A stretch of DNA of 64,000 nt, from assembly GCF_014705655.1 (NCBI RefSeq), contig NZ_JACXIY010000019.1, forward strand, positions 1 through 64,000, in the 5' to 3' direction. The DNA is from Paenibacillus arenilitoris. GTDB taxonomy: Bacteria; Bacillota; Bacilli; Paenibacillales; Paenibacillaceae. Under the pieces are notes generated by a model, which saw only the letters and a list, made by a program, of their open reading frames with translations, was not told the DNA's origin and ran no database searches. The position numbers and the translations under genes are program-made. This document shows, piece after piece, positions 26,797 through 35,536 of this stretch; positions within the stretch are counted from its first letter, which is position 1; every line of letters starts with the position of its first letter.

Positions 26797-27951
26797 TCAA
26801 GTACAGATCCGCTCTTTGTTGCTCTTGCCCGCTGCCGCGCCTTTGAGAGCCAAGGCCTCCTCCCACCACTTGGAGGTCGGATAGACCGTATCGCCGAGCG
26901 GAACGGGCTCCCCGATTCTCGGCGTCAGCACCGTCGCGCCGAGACGCGCCGCGGCCGCCAGGGCGCGTTCAACCGGATCCGTCCAGTCGTGCATCGCGAG
27001 CGTGAAGGCGCCCCAGTGGATCGGGATCATCAGGCTGCCGCGCACGTCCAGATGAGCCTGCACCGTTTCCTCCGGCATCATATGAATATTCGCCCATCTC
27101 GGATCGTATTGGCCGCATTCCATCAGCGTCAGGTCGAACGGACCGTACTTGTCGCCGATGTCCTTGAAGTGCGGCCCGTAGCCGCTGTCGCCGCTGAAGA
27201 ACACCTTCGCCTCCCGCCCCTCGATGACCCATGAGCACCATAGCGTCGCGTCGCGGTCGTTCAGGCTTCTGCCCGAAAAATGCCTCGCCGGCGCGCAGGC
27301 CAGCTTCAGCCCCTCGTATTCGAATTCGTCCCACCAGTCGTGCTCCTCGATCGCCGCGGGATCGACGCCCCATCTCTCCAAATGCGGACCGACGCCGAGC
27401 GGAACGATGAATCGCCTTACTTTATTCTTCAATCTGACGATCGACCCGTAATCGAGATGGTCGTAATGATCGTGCGAGATGAGCGCGGCATCGATGACCG
27501 GCAGCTCGTCGAGCTCGAACGGCAGCCGGTCGCTGAATCGCTTCCCGCCAACGAATGGAAACGGCGAAGGCGCGCTGCCGAACATCGGATCAAGCAGCAG
27601 CGTCTTGCCGTCCAGCCGGAGCATGGACGCCGAATGGCCGAACCACGTGACGCTCGGCTGCTTGGCGGGCGCGAGGTCGTTCCCGCTCAACTTCTTCGTC
27701 TGCAGCGGCTTTGCCGGCCTCGAAGCCGGATTGCCTTTGACGAACTGAACGAGAATTTCCAGCTTCTCCTTCGTCGTGCTGTCCATCGAAGTCGGAATCG
27801 CGTTAACGAATTTGCTCCCCGCATACTGCTTCGAGCGGCGAAGCCGCAGGCGCCTCTCCTCGGACGGCCCCGCCCCGAACGCCGGATAATAACGCAGCAC
27901 CAAAAAGACGACAATAACAAACGCGGCTATAATCCCTGCTAGAATAAACAT
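26797..27951 (-). CDS. MBL-fold metallo-hydrolase with N-terminal membrane anchor
   Basis: This 384-residue protein begins with one membrane helix (FILAGIIAAFVIVVFLVLRY) and then carries a metallo-beta-lactamase fold like RomA/NAPE-PLD-type proteins. The metal motif is SHDHYDHLDY, followed by CAPARHFSGRSLNDRD, FFSGDSGYG and a C-terminal IPIHWGAFTLA. Such enzymes often act on phospholipid-like amides, but the substrate here is unknown. It ends the operon that starts with the ABC exporter and two-component system, suggesting a role in envelope stress. Confidence 0.85.
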   Translation of the reverse strand: MFILAGIIAAFVIVVFLVLRYYPAFGAGPSEERRLRLRRSKQYAGSKFVNAIPTSMDSTTKEKLEILVQFVKGNPASRPAKPLQTKKLSGNDLAPAKQPSVTWFGHSASMLRLDGKTLLLDPMFGSAPSPFPFVGGKRFSDRLPFELDELPVIDAALISHDHYDHLDYGSIVRLKNKVRRFIVPLGVGPHLERWGVDPAAIEEHDWWDEFEYEGLKLACAPARHFSGRSLNDRDATLWCSWVIEGREAKVFFSGDSGYGPHFKDIGDKYGPFDLTLMECGQYDPRWANIHMMPEETVQAHLDVRGSLMIPIHWGAFTLAMHDWTDPVERALAAAARLGATVLTPRIGEPVPLGDTVYPTSKWWEEALALKGAAAGKSNKERICT

Positions 27952-28019
27952 CCGTCATCCCCCTCTTACTTGCTGCTCGGTCGTTTCTTAACTTTTTAAC
28001 CGATAGTGATGTATACGCC

Positions 28020-29135
28020 TCAACCTCCGCCAAGGTTGTGTGAATTTTTCGTTAAATCGACAGGCCGCTCTCCAGGCTCCGCCTGCAGCCCCACTTCGAA
28101 AACGGAGCCCTCGCCCAGACGGCTGTCGACTTCGATGCGCCCATGGTGAAGCTCGACGATCTTCTTCACGATCGACAAGCCGAGTCCGCTTCCTTCCACC
28201 GTTCGAGTACGCTGCTTGTCTCCCTTGTAGAACCGCTCGAATATGCGCTGCCTATCGTCCTTCGCGATTCCGATCCCCGTATCCTCGATGCGTACCTTGA
28301 TCTCATCGCCGTCCCGGCGCAGCAGCACCTTCACGCTCCCGCGGAGAGGGGTGAACTTGATCGCGTTATGGATCAAATTGACCCATACCTGGCCGAGCAG
28401 CTCTTCGTTCGCCGTTATATCCGTCTCCGGCAGCTCGAGCTCCAGCTCCAGCTCCTTCTCCAGCCACTGCGGCTCGCTCGCGAGCACGATGCCCTCGAGC
28501 TGCAGATCGAGCCGGTACCGCCTCGCGTCCAGCTGCTCCTGCCCCGATTCCAGCGTCGTCAGCTTAAGCAGGTTATCGCTTATTTTGGACAGCCGGGACG
28601 TCTCCTTCTCGATAATCGACAAATAGCGATTCCGTTCCTCCGGACTTAGATCGTCGCGCTGCAGCGTGCTCGCGAAGCCGCGGATCGACGTGAGCGGCGA
28701 TTGGATTTCATGCGAGACGTTCGAGATAAACTCCTGGCGGAGCATTTCCATCTGCTTCAGCTCCCGGGTCATTTCGTTGATCGATTGCACGAATGCGCCG
28801 AATTGCCCGTGCATCTTGTTGTCCCGGTCGAGAACGACGCTGAAATCGCCCTTGGCGATTTTTCTCATCGCGCCGATCAATTCCTGCCAGAGCGCCTTCT
28901 GCTTCGGATGGGCAAGAGCCATTACGATCGCAAAGATCAGCAGCAGGATGAAGATGCCCAAATACCAATTGACGAACTGGACCGCGTAATCCGGCCAGTC
29001 CACCTCGTGCCGCTTGTAGTACCAGCGCGACAGCCAATAGCCGATCGAGAAGGCGCAGCCGCTTGCCGCCAGCATCGTCAAGACGGAACCCGTCCTGCGC
29101 AGCATAATGGCCGGTTTCGTCAACTTCCGCCTCAT
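28020..29135 (-). CDS. Sensor histidine kinase, BaeS/ResE-like
   Basis: This 371-residue kinase has two membrane helices near residues 14-36 and 55-75 with only a short external loop, so it probably senses within or near the membrane. A HAMP linker, the H-box FISNVSHEIQSPLTS, the N-box LIHNAIKF, DTGIGI and GSGLGLSIV follow. Its start overlaps the stop of the response regulator gene by 4 bases (ATGA). It is co-oriented with an upstream ABC exporter, an arrangement typical of antibiotic or cell-envelope stress modules. Confidence 0.92.
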   Translation of the reverse strand: MRRKLTKPAIMLRRTGSVLTMLAASGCAFSIGYWLSRWYYKRHEVDWPDYAVQFVNWYLGIFILLLIFAIVMALAHPKQKALWQELIGAMRKIAKGDFSVVLDRDNKMHGQFGAFVQSINEMTRELKQMEMLRQEFISNVSHEIQSPLTSIRGFASTLQRDDLSPEERNRYLSIIEKETSRLSKISDNLLKLTTLESGQEQLDARRYRLDLQLEGIVLASEPQWLEKELELELELPETDITANEELLGQVWVNLIHNAIKFTPLRGSVKVLLRRDGDEIKVRIEDTGIGIAKDDRQRIFERFYKGDKQRTRTVEGSGLGLSIVKKIVELHHGRIEVDSRLGEGSVFEVGLQAEPGERPVDLTKNSHNLGGG

Positions 29136-29806
29136 TTCACGGCCTCCAGCCGGTAGCCGAGCCCCCGGATCGTGCTGATCCTGACCGCGGCGTCCCAGGC
29201 GGCGAACCGCTCGCGCAGCCGGTTCACATGCACGTCGAGCGTCCGCTCGTTGCCGTCGAAATCATAGCCCCAGATCGCCTCGATCAGCTGGTTCCTCGTC
29301 AGTGTCCGGCCGATATTGCCCGCGAGCATGAACAGCAGCTCGAATTCCTTCGGCGGCAGCGGCTGCTGCTCCCCGCGGACCTTCACCTCGTACGTCTGCC
29401 GGTCCAAATGCAGCTCCCCCGCCGTCACCTGCCGGGAAGCCGCGATCCGGTACCGCTTCATCAGCGCGCGCACCCGGACGGTCAGCTCCGCCGGATCGAA
29501 CGGCTTCACCAGGTAATCGTCCGTGCCCAGGTTGAAGCCGCGCACCTTGTCGCCCATTTCGCCCTTGGCCGTCAGCATGAGCAGCGGAATGTCATAGCTT
29601 CTGCGCAGCTCCCTGCACAGTTCCCAGCCGTCCATGTTCGGCATCATAATATCGAGGATGACCATATCCGCGGGAGAAGCCTCCATAAGCGCAAGCGCCG
29701 CCGCGCCGTCTTCCGCCTCCTGCACGATCAGCCCTTCCTTCTGCAAAATAACGCGGACCAGCTCCCGGATATGCGGATCGTCGTCGACAACTAGCACATA
29801 GCCCAT
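29132..29806 (-). CDS. OmpR/PhoB-family response regulator
   Basis: This 224-residue regulator has a receiver domain with Asp8-Asp10 acidic pocket and phospho-acceptor Asp52 (MVILDIMMPNMDGW), Thr and Lys switch residues (LLMLTAKGE, DYLVKPF), and a C-terminal winged helix (KEFELLFMLAGNIGRTLTRNQLIEAIWGYDF...RTLDVHVNRLRERF). It forms a cognate pair with the overlapping kinase and lies 34 bp after the ABC exporter gene. Confidence 0.94.
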   Translation of the reverse strand: MGYVLVVDDDPHIRELVRVILQKEGLIVQEAEDGAAALALMEASPADMVILDIMMPNMDGWELCRELRRSYDIPLLMLTAKGEMGDKVRGFNLGTDDYLVKPFDPAELTVRVRALMKRYRIAASRQVTAGELHLDRQTYEVKVRGEQQPLPPKEFELLFMLAGNIGRTLTRNQLIEAIWGYDFDGNERTLDVHVNRLRERFAAWDAAVRISTIRGLGYRLEAVK

Positions 29807-29840
29807 ATTTATTGCTCCCTCGCTTCCTGACGAACCGGCG

Positions 29841-31583
29841 TTACGCGGACTTGTTCATCCGCAGCTGTCCGTTCGCGAATTCCCTGTACATCGCGTGGCT
29901 CGCGTACAGCTGCTCGTGCGTGCCGACGCCTGTAATGACGCCCTTCTCCATGAAGACGATCGAATCGGCATCGACGACCGTCGACAGCCGGTGGGCAATG
30001 ACGACCGTCGTTCGGCCGACCATCAAGTTTTTGAGGGCGTCCTGCACGACTTCCTCCGACTTGCTGTCCAGATTCGACGTCGCTTCGTCCAGCATCAGGA
30101 GCTGCGGATCGCGCAGCAGCGCCCTGGCGATCGCGATCCGCTGCCTCTGGCCGCCGGACAGCTTAATGCCCCGCTCCCCGACCTCGGTATCGTAGCCGTC
30201 CGGCAGCTCCTCGATGAAGCCGTCCGCATAAGCCATGCGCGCGGCCTGCTCCATCTCCGCGCGGCTGGCCTCCCGGTCCAGGCCATAACATAGATTTTGT
30301 TTAATTGTTCCCGCGATGATCGGGCTTTCCTGCGACACGTAGCCGATCTGTCTGCGCCACGAACGGAGCGACGCGTCGCGAATGTCCATCGCGCCCAGCT
30401 TGATCGAACCGGACGTCGGGTCGTAGAACCGCTCGAGCAGCGAGAACAGCGTCGTCTTGCCGCTGCCGCTCGGACCGACGAGCGCGGTAACCTTGCCCGC
30501 TTCGATCGTCATGCTGACGTCCTTCAAGATCGGCTCATCCGGCTTGTACGCGAACGATACGCGCTCCACCTTCAGCGTCTGGCCGATCTCTTTCACCGCG
30601 AGTCCCTTGTCCTGCGCTTCCTCTTCCGACTCCATAATCCCAATTATACTCTCCGTCGCGCCCATCGCCTTCTGAAATTGGGTAAAAAATTGCGAAATTT
30701 GCGTGATCGGCAGCATGATTTGGAACAGGTACATCATAAAAGCGACCAGCTCACCGGCCGTCATCGCGCCGGACGATACCTGCACCCCGCCGAACCCGAT
30801 CAGGCTGACGAGCAGCAGCAGCACGATAAACGTGACGATCGGCGAAATCAAAGCATGCATCCGCGCCTCCTTCAGGCCGAAGCGGAACAGGTTCCGGATG
30901 CCGGTCTGCCCCTGCTCGAATTCCGCCGGCTCGGAGCCCGACGCCTTCACGAGCCGGATCTCCGATACGACCCGGTTCACGACCGAGGCGAAGCGGGCGT
31001 TCTCCTCCTGCGTCGACATGGACACCTTGTACATGCCGCGGCCGATCGGCACCATGACCAGGGCCGCGACCGGGAATACGATCAGCATCAGAAGCGTCAT
31101 CTGCCAGTTCATGTAGAAGAGGATGCCGAGCGCCCCGATAATCGATAAAATGCCGTTAAAAAAGCCGGTCGTATGCTCCGTGATGAGGCTTTTCAAAACG
31201 ACCGTATCGTTCGTCAGCCGGCTGATCGTATCGCCCGACGATTTGTTGTCGTAATACGGCACCGGCAGCTTCAGCAGCTTGCTCCAAAGCCGCTCTCGTA
31301 TGGACGAGACGATCTTGTTGCCGCCGTAATGCAGCAGGTAGACCGATACGCCGCCGGAGACGACCTGCGCGATGAAAGCGACCGCCAGCCAGGCGATCTG
31401 TCCCGAGCCGAGCGAGCCGAACGAAAAGCCGTTGACGAGGTTTTTGGTGAAGAGCGGTATCGTCAGGCTGACGAGCGTCGTCACGACGCTCAGCGCCGCC
31501 GCGACGGCCAGCAGCGCCTTGGGCGGGTCGGTTTCCATCATAAGCCCGACGAAGCGGCGGACTTTGCTGTTTTTAGTTGTCAT
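29841..31583 (-). CDS. ABC multidrug exporter, fused membrane and ATPase half-transporter
   Basis: This 580-residue half-transporter of the BmrA/LmrA/MsbA type has six membrane helices (about residues 20-300) and an ATPase domain with Walker A GPSGSGKTT, the signature LSGGQRQRIAIA, Walker B LLMLDEATS and the H-loop IAHRLS. It should work as a homodimer exporting drugs or lipids. It is the first gene of a minus-strand operon with a two-component system and MBL hydrolase, and is divergent from a TipA-like MerR gene. Confidence 0.92.
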   Translation of the reverse strand: MTTKNSKVRRFVGLMMETDPPKALLAVAAALSVVTTLVSLTIPLFTKNLVNGFSFGSLGSGQIAWLAVAFIAQVVSGGVSVYLLHYGGNKIVSSIRERLWSKLLKLPVPYYDNKSSGDTISRLTNDTVVLKSLITEHTTGFFNGILSIIGALGILFYMNWQMTLLMLIVFPVAALVMVPIGRGMYKVSMSTQEENARFASVVNRVVSEIRLVKASGSEPAEFEQGQTGIRNLFRFGLKEARMHALISPIVTFIVLLLLVSLIGFGGVQVSSGAMTAGELVAFMMYLFQIMLPITQISQFFTQFQKAMGATESIIGIMESEEEAQDKGLAVKEIGQTLKVERVSFAYKPDEPILKDVSMTIEAGKVTALVGPSGSGKTTLFSLLERFYDPTSGSIKLGAMDIRDASLRSWRRQIGYVSQESPIIAGTIKQNLCYGLDREASRAEMEQAARMAYADGFIEELPDGYDTEVGERGIKLSGGQRQRIAIARALLRDPQLLMLDEATSNLDSKSEEVVQDALKNLMVGRTTVVIAHRLSTVVDADSIVFMEKGVITGVGTHEQLYASHAMYREFANGQLRMNKSA

Positions 31584-31686
31584 TATGCTTCACTCCCCTA
31601 TCTCTATTCTCTCATCCACGTTCCTTACTGTACGTTGTCAGTTTAAACGGAATTTAAACGGCTTGCCGTTTTTCGCAAAAAAGGGG

Positions 31687-31717
31687 TTGCTTCTGACACA
31701 GCGTCAGGAATTATAGT
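31687..31717 (+). promoter_or_regulatory. MerR-type promoter with 19-bp spacer and operator
   Basis: TTGCTT and TATAGT are separated by 19 bp, and the spacer contains the inverted repeat CTGACACAGCGTCAG. Overlong spacers with a central dyad are the hallmark of promoters activated by MerR-family twisting. It drives the MerR gene starting at 31756. Confidence 0.85.
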
Positions 31718-31755
31718 AGGGGTACCGGTAAATAAAACACGCGCGAAACGAGGGG

Positions 31756-32487
31756 ATGGTCATTCGGAAGCAAGGCTGGAAAATCGGGGAATTGGCGGCG
31801 AGCACCGGACTTACGGTCCGGGCGCTGCATCATTACGATCAGAAGGGGCTGCTGCGTCCTTCGGCCCATACCGAGGCGGGGCATCGGCTTTATTCGGAGC
31901 GGGATATCGCGAAGCTGCAGCAGATCGTATCGCTTAAGCAGCTCGGCTTCGCCTTGGACGAGATCAAACGTTTCATGGAAAGCCCGCGGTTCGATCCGGA
32001 AGAGGTCATCCGGCTGCAGCTGGAGAAGCTGAACGAGCATATTCGTCTGCAGGAGGAGCTTCGAGGCCGATTGCTGCATCTGCAGCAGCTGCTGAAGGAG
32101 AACCATAATGTAACGACGGAGCAATTTATCAAAACGATCGAGGTGATTACGATGAGCGCGGAAAACTATTTTACGCCGGAGCAATTGAAAGCAATCGAGA
32201 ACATTCAAAGCCGGATTAGCCCTGAAAGGCAGCGGCAGTACGAGCAGGACTGGACGAGGCTGCTTGCCGGGCTGCAAAGCAAGCTGGACGAGGGAGTGCC
32301 GGCCGGCGACCCGGAAGTCGCAGCTTTGGCGAGGAGCTGGAAAGAAATTTTCGACGTATTCGGCGGCGGCGATGCCGGCATCGTGGCGTCTGCGGAGCGG
32401 TTCCATACCGATCATCCCGGCAGCTCGCTCCAATTCGGCTTGAACGCCGAGCTGTACCGCTATATCCATGAAGCGCTGTCGCCATAA
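31756..32487 (+). CDS. MerR-family regulator with TipAS-like domain
   Basis: This 243-residue regulator has an N-terminal MerR winged helix (WKIGELAASTGLTVRALHHYDQKGLLRPSAHTEAGHRLYSERDIAKLQQI), a long coiled-coil dimer helix, and a C-terminal TipAS-type drug-binding domain (about 150-243). TipAS proteins bind thiopeptide and other antibiotics. The ATG is directly next to GAGGGG, so initiation may be inefficient. It is divergent from the ABC exporter operon, a plausible target. Confidence 0.85.
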   Translation: MVIRKQGWKIGELAASTGLTVRALHHYDQKGLLRPSAHTEAGHRLYSERDIAKLQQIVSLKQLGFALDEIKRFMESPRFDPEEVIRLQLEKLNEHIRLQEELRGRLLHLQQLLKENHNVTTEQFIKTIEVITMSAENYFTPEQLKAIENIQSRISPERQRQYEQDWTRLLAGLQSKLDEGVPAGDPEVAALARSWKEIFDVFGGGDAGIVASAERFHTDHPGSSLQFGLNAELYRYIHEALSP

Positions 32488-32504
32488 CGGTGGCGGCTCG
32501 GTTC

Positions 32505-32543
32505 AAGGGGCCGTTCCCGGGCTTATCTGCGGAGCGGCCCCTT
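32505..32543 (+). terminator. Terminator after the merR gene
   Basis: AAGGGGCCG pairs with CGGCCCCTT, followed by TCCCG rather than a clean T run. Position fits a terminator; efficiency is uncertain. Confidence 0.55.
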
Positions 32544-32650
32544 TCCCGTTCGCGGGCCGATACGGAAACTCTCCAGCCTGTTTAGGTCATACAGGAAAAA
32601 TTCTCCACAGTATTCGAAGCAAATACGCTAAAATAGGAATACAAAGCAAA

Positions 32651-32840
32651 GCGTACGCTTTCGAAGCGGGTTTGCCGCGCAAACCTTAGCGTACGCTTTC
32701 GAAGCAGGTTTGCTGCGCAAACCTTAGCGTACGCTTTCGAAGCAGGTTTGCTGCGCAAACCTTAGCGTATGCTTTCGAGGCGGGTTTGCTGCGCAAACCT
32801 TAGTGTACGCTTTCGAAGCAGGTTTGCTGCGCAAACCTTA
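32651..32840 (+). repeat. Five tandem 38-bp palindromic repeats ending at a ribosome binding site
   Basis: Units start at 32651, 32689, 32727, 32765 and 32803 with an exact 38-bp period. Each holds GCGTACGC, a TTCGAA dyad and AGGTTTGCTGCGCAAACCT, an 8-bp stem with a 3-nt loop. Unit 1 differs from the later units by a paired C-for-T change and a few substitutions; unit 4 has ATG for ACG. The last unit ends at 32840 and GGAGG of the kinase gene begins at 32841. Confidence 0.95.
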
Positions 32841-32853
32841 GGAGGAACGAGAA

Positions 32854-33837
32854 ATGAACGAAAAGAAAGCGGTCATCGGCATTGACGGCGGCGGAACGCA
32901 TACCCGCGTCCTCGTATGCGACACGGATGGGAACGCGCTGGCCTACGTCGAACGAGGGTCGGCTTCGTTTCATAAGGACGAACGCGCGGCACAGAATGTG
33001 CGCGAAGCAATACGCGAGGCGCTTAGCCAGGCAGGCTGCGCGGCCGGGCAAGCGATCGGACTTGCCGCCGGCATTGCGGGGTACGATCAACCGTCCGATC
33101 TGGACTGGATTCGGCCGTCCACGGAGCTGCCCGGTCTTGCCTGCCCGAAATGGCATGTCAACGACGCCGTATCCGCGCATGCAGGCGCCTTGCTGGGCGA
33201 GCCCGGCATCGTCGTCATTGCGGGAACCGGCTCCATTATCGTAGGCGTAACGTTGGACGGGGAGGTCGTGCGCAATTACGATTTTCACCACTACGCCGCC
33301 AGCGCTGCCCGGTTCCTTGCCTATGACGCGGTATACGAGACGCTTGCCGGCAACGCCGACGAGTCCGACGCCGAGCTTGTCCAATCGATGCTCGGCCACT
33401 GGAACGTTCGCTCGCTTAGCGAGCTCGGAGACGTCGCCAAGCGCGGCTTTCATCCGGACCGCCGGGAGCGGGACAAGCATTTCGGCGATTTCGCCCCGAT
33501 CCTTACCCGTGCCGCCGAGCAAGGCAGCTCGACGGCCAGGCGCGTCTGCGACCGGGCGATCCTGCAGACGAAGGTCGGGATCGAGCTTATCGCCCCCTCG
33601 CTCGGCGGAGGCGACATTCCGGTCGCGTTCATCGGCAGTGTCGCGAACAGCCCTTATTTCTACCGGACTTTGCGCGCGCAGCTCGATAAGAGCGGCAACA
33701 ACGGCCGCTTCGCCGTCGCGGAGCCGGCCTTCCCGCCGGTCGTCGGCTCGGTCCTGCTCGCGATGAAGCATTTGGGCCTGCCGATCGGCGAAGCCTTCCT
33801 TGACAATATTCGGAACGGAGCCGACTACTCTGCGTGA
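32854..33837 (+). CDS. BadF/BadG-family sugar kinase, N-acetylglucosamine kinase-like
   Basis: This 327-residue cytosolic kinase of the ASKHA fold has phosphate-1 motif IGIDGGGTHTRVLV at residues 8-21, the catalytic region WHVNDAVSAHAGAL, phosphate-2 motif VIAGTGSIIVG and a C-terminal adenosine-type motif FIGSVANS. The group phosphorylates N-acetylglucosamine or related amino sugars. GGAGG lies 8 nt before the ATG, directly after the 38-bp repeat array. The stop codon overlaps a remnant of an alcohol dehydrogenase gene, so the downstream neighbourhood has been deleted. Confidence 0.85.
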   Translation: MNEKKAVIGIDGGGTHTRVLVCDTDGNALAYVERGSASFHKDERAAQNVREAIREALSQAGCAAGQAIGLAAGIAGYDQPSDLDWIRPSTELPGLACPKWHVNDAVSAHAGALLGEPGIVVIAGTGSIIVGVTLDGEVVRNYDFHHYAASAARFLAYDAVYETLAGNADESDAELVQSMLGHWNVRSLSELGDVAKRGFHPDRRERDKHFGDFAPILTRAAEQGSSTARRVCDRAILQTKVGIELIAPSLGGGDIPVAFIGSVANSPYFYRTLRAQLDKSGNNGRFAVAEPAFPPVVGSVLLAMKHLGLPIGEAFLDNIRNGADYSA

Positions 33838-34100
33838 TTGGCGCCAACATCCGTTTTCTGCTTGTTTTTGTTCGTCTCGCCCGATCGATGTACGAGACGC
33901 CCGACATGATCGAGCCGCACAAGCTGCTTGCCGAGCATGCCGCCCGCATCGATGCGGGCAACCTTCGCACGACGTTGAACAAGCGGCTGTCACCCATCAA
34001 TGTCGCAAATTTGCCCGAAGCCCATCGATTGGTCGAATCGGGCCGCATGATCGGCAAGGTCGTTGTCGAATCCTTCGAGCGAGACGGGCAAAATAGAGAA
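33834..34100 (+). pseudogene. C-terminal remnant of a zinc-type alcohol dehydrogenase
   Basis: About 85 codons match the C-terminal end of a medium-chain (zinc-binding) dehydrogenase: GANIRFLLVFVRLARSMYE, then LLAEHAARIDAGNLRTTL and the family ending LPEAHRLVESGRMIGKVVVES. The catalytic and NAD-binding parts (about 260 residues) are absent. It abuts the sugar kinase stop codon, with a GTGA overlap, and is followed by its own terminator. I infer a deletion whose junction lies near 33835. Confidence 0.75.
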
Positions 34101-34122
34101 AAGCCCCTTTTCGGGGCTTTTC
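34096..34122 (+). terminator. Terminator after the dehydrogenase remnant
   Basis: AGAAAAGCCCC and GGGGCTTTTCT form an 11-bp stem with a 5-nt loop, T-rich on both strands. It now ends the sugar kinase transcript. Confidence 0.85.
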
Positions 34123-34217
34123 TGCATGATGATACGAATCCGGGAAATGTCGAGCGACGAGCGACGACTCCGCAATTCCGAAATAAGCTGCTGGCAGGCG
34201 ACGAGGAAACGGTATAG

Positions 34218-34397
34218 GATCAATAACTGAAACTAAGTCACCCTCAAACCAGCCATTTTGAAATATAGTTTCAAATATTGAAATAAATCTGCTCGCCAAC
34301 AAGCTCGTCCATCGCTATCTTGCCCTTTATTTTCAAAAACTGAAACTAAATCCCTCTTTATCCCAACAACACGAGAGTCAGTTTCAAATATTTAAAC
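34218..34397. repeat. Palindrome-quartet element B2
   Basis: Four palindromes of the GTTTCAAATATTGAAAC type have centres at 34225, 34276, 34338 and 34389, i.e. 51, 62 and 51 bp apart. The first copy (GATCAATAACTGAAA) is degenerate. The intervening sequences are unrelated to those of element B1 at 26464. Nothing else is recognisable in this gap. Confidence 0.85.
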
Positions 34398-34463
34398 CAA
34401 TCTGCTCCCAACAAGGTCTCGCTGGCCGCCTACAACGCGGGCAACTAAGCTCCCCAAAAAACG

Positions 34464-35453
34464 CTACTCGTCCGCCGGATACCGAAGTCCCCATTGCCGC
34501 CGGATCTCGTCGAGCGTCGCCATGATGTCCAGCGTTTCCCGGAGCGGCATGACGGAGCTCTCCAACCGGCCCTCGCGCAAGCAGGCCATCGCTTCCTCCG
34601 CCTCGAACGCGTACCCTTTCGACTGGCGGTCGTCCTCGAACTTGACCGGTTCTTCCTGCGCGACGTGAAGGGAGGCCGATTTGCCGAACAGGAAATTCGG
34701 AACGTGGATATGCCCCTTCGTCCCGTAAATATAGGCATCGCTCACCATGCCGAGCTGAACGGCTCCGTTCAGCGCCGCCGCGCGTCCGCCTTCGTATTCG
34801 AACAGAAGGGAGAACTGCTCGTCCACGCCCGTCTCGCCGATCCTCGCGCTGCTCATGATTTTGGACGGCTGCCCGCCGAAGATCATCGAGGCGAACGATA
34901 CCGGATAAATGCCCGCGTCCAGCAGCGCGCCTCCGCCAAGCGCCGGATCCAGCAAGCGGCTTTGCGGCTGCCAGCCGATGTTGAAGCCGAAGTCGGCCTT
35001 CAACAGCCGCACCTCTCCGATTCGTCCCTCGGCGATCCATTCCCGAACTTTGACGATCGGCGGCAAATACCGCGTCCACATCGCCTCCATCAGGAAAACT
35101 TTGTTTTCGCCCGCCGCTTCGATCATTTCCTTCGCTTCCGCCGCGTTCATGCAGAACGGCTTCTCGCAGAGGACGGCTTTGCCCGCGCGAAGCATGGCCA
35201 GCACATTGTCCTTATGCGCGGGATGCAGCGTTCCGACATAGACGATATCGACGTCTTCGTCCCCCGCAAGCTGATCGACCGAGCCGTAAGCCCTCGGTAT
35301 GTTATATTCCTTGGCGAAGCGCTCCGCCTTCTCCAGGTTCCGTCCTCCGACGGCGATCAGCTCCGCCCCTTCGGCATAGGCCAAATCTTTGGCGAACGTG
35401 GACGAAATTCCGCCCGGTCCGAGAATTGCCCATTTGATCGTTTGCTTCGACAT
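34464..35453 (-). CDS. Gfo/Idh/MocA-family oxidoreductase
   Basis: This 329-residue NAD(P)-dependent sugar-type dehydrogenase has an N-terminal Rossmann fold (IKWAILGPGGISSTFAKDL), the family motif AVLCEKPFCMNAAEA with the catalytic Lys in EKP, and the C-terminal alpha/beta domain with GGGALLDAGIYPVSFA. The ATG at 35453 is preferred because GGAG lies upstream and the 19-residue extension does not resemble the fold. It is probably of the dihydrodiol/1,5-anhydro sugar dehydrogenase branch, and the substrate is unknown. It stands alone. Confidence 0.9.
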   Translation of the reverse strand: MSKQTIKWAILGPGGISSTFAKDLAYAEGAELIAVGGRNLEKAERFAKEYNIPRAYGSVDQLAGDEDVDIVYVGTLHPAHKDNVLAMLRAGKAVLCEKPFCMNAAEAKEMIEAAGENKVFLMEAMWTRYLPPIVKVREWIAEGRIGEVRLLKADFGFNIGWQPQSRLLDPALGGGALLDAGIYPVSFASMIFGGQPSKIMSSARIGETGVDEQFSLLFEYEGGRAAALNGAVQLGMVSDAYIYGTKGHIHVPNFLFGKSASLHVAQEEPVKFEDDRQSKGYAFEAEEAMACLREGRLESSVMPLRETLDIMATLDEIRRQWGLRYPADE

Positions 35454-35536
35454 GCACTTCTCCACTCCTTTGACTTGGACATCGTTACCATTTTTCATTA
35501 TATCGGACATCCTTTGCGGAGTGAAGCGTCACCGCC

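Noticed and set aside
32651-32840. CRISPR array
   Set aside because: The 38-bp units are contiguous, with no unique spacers between them, and no cas genes are near.
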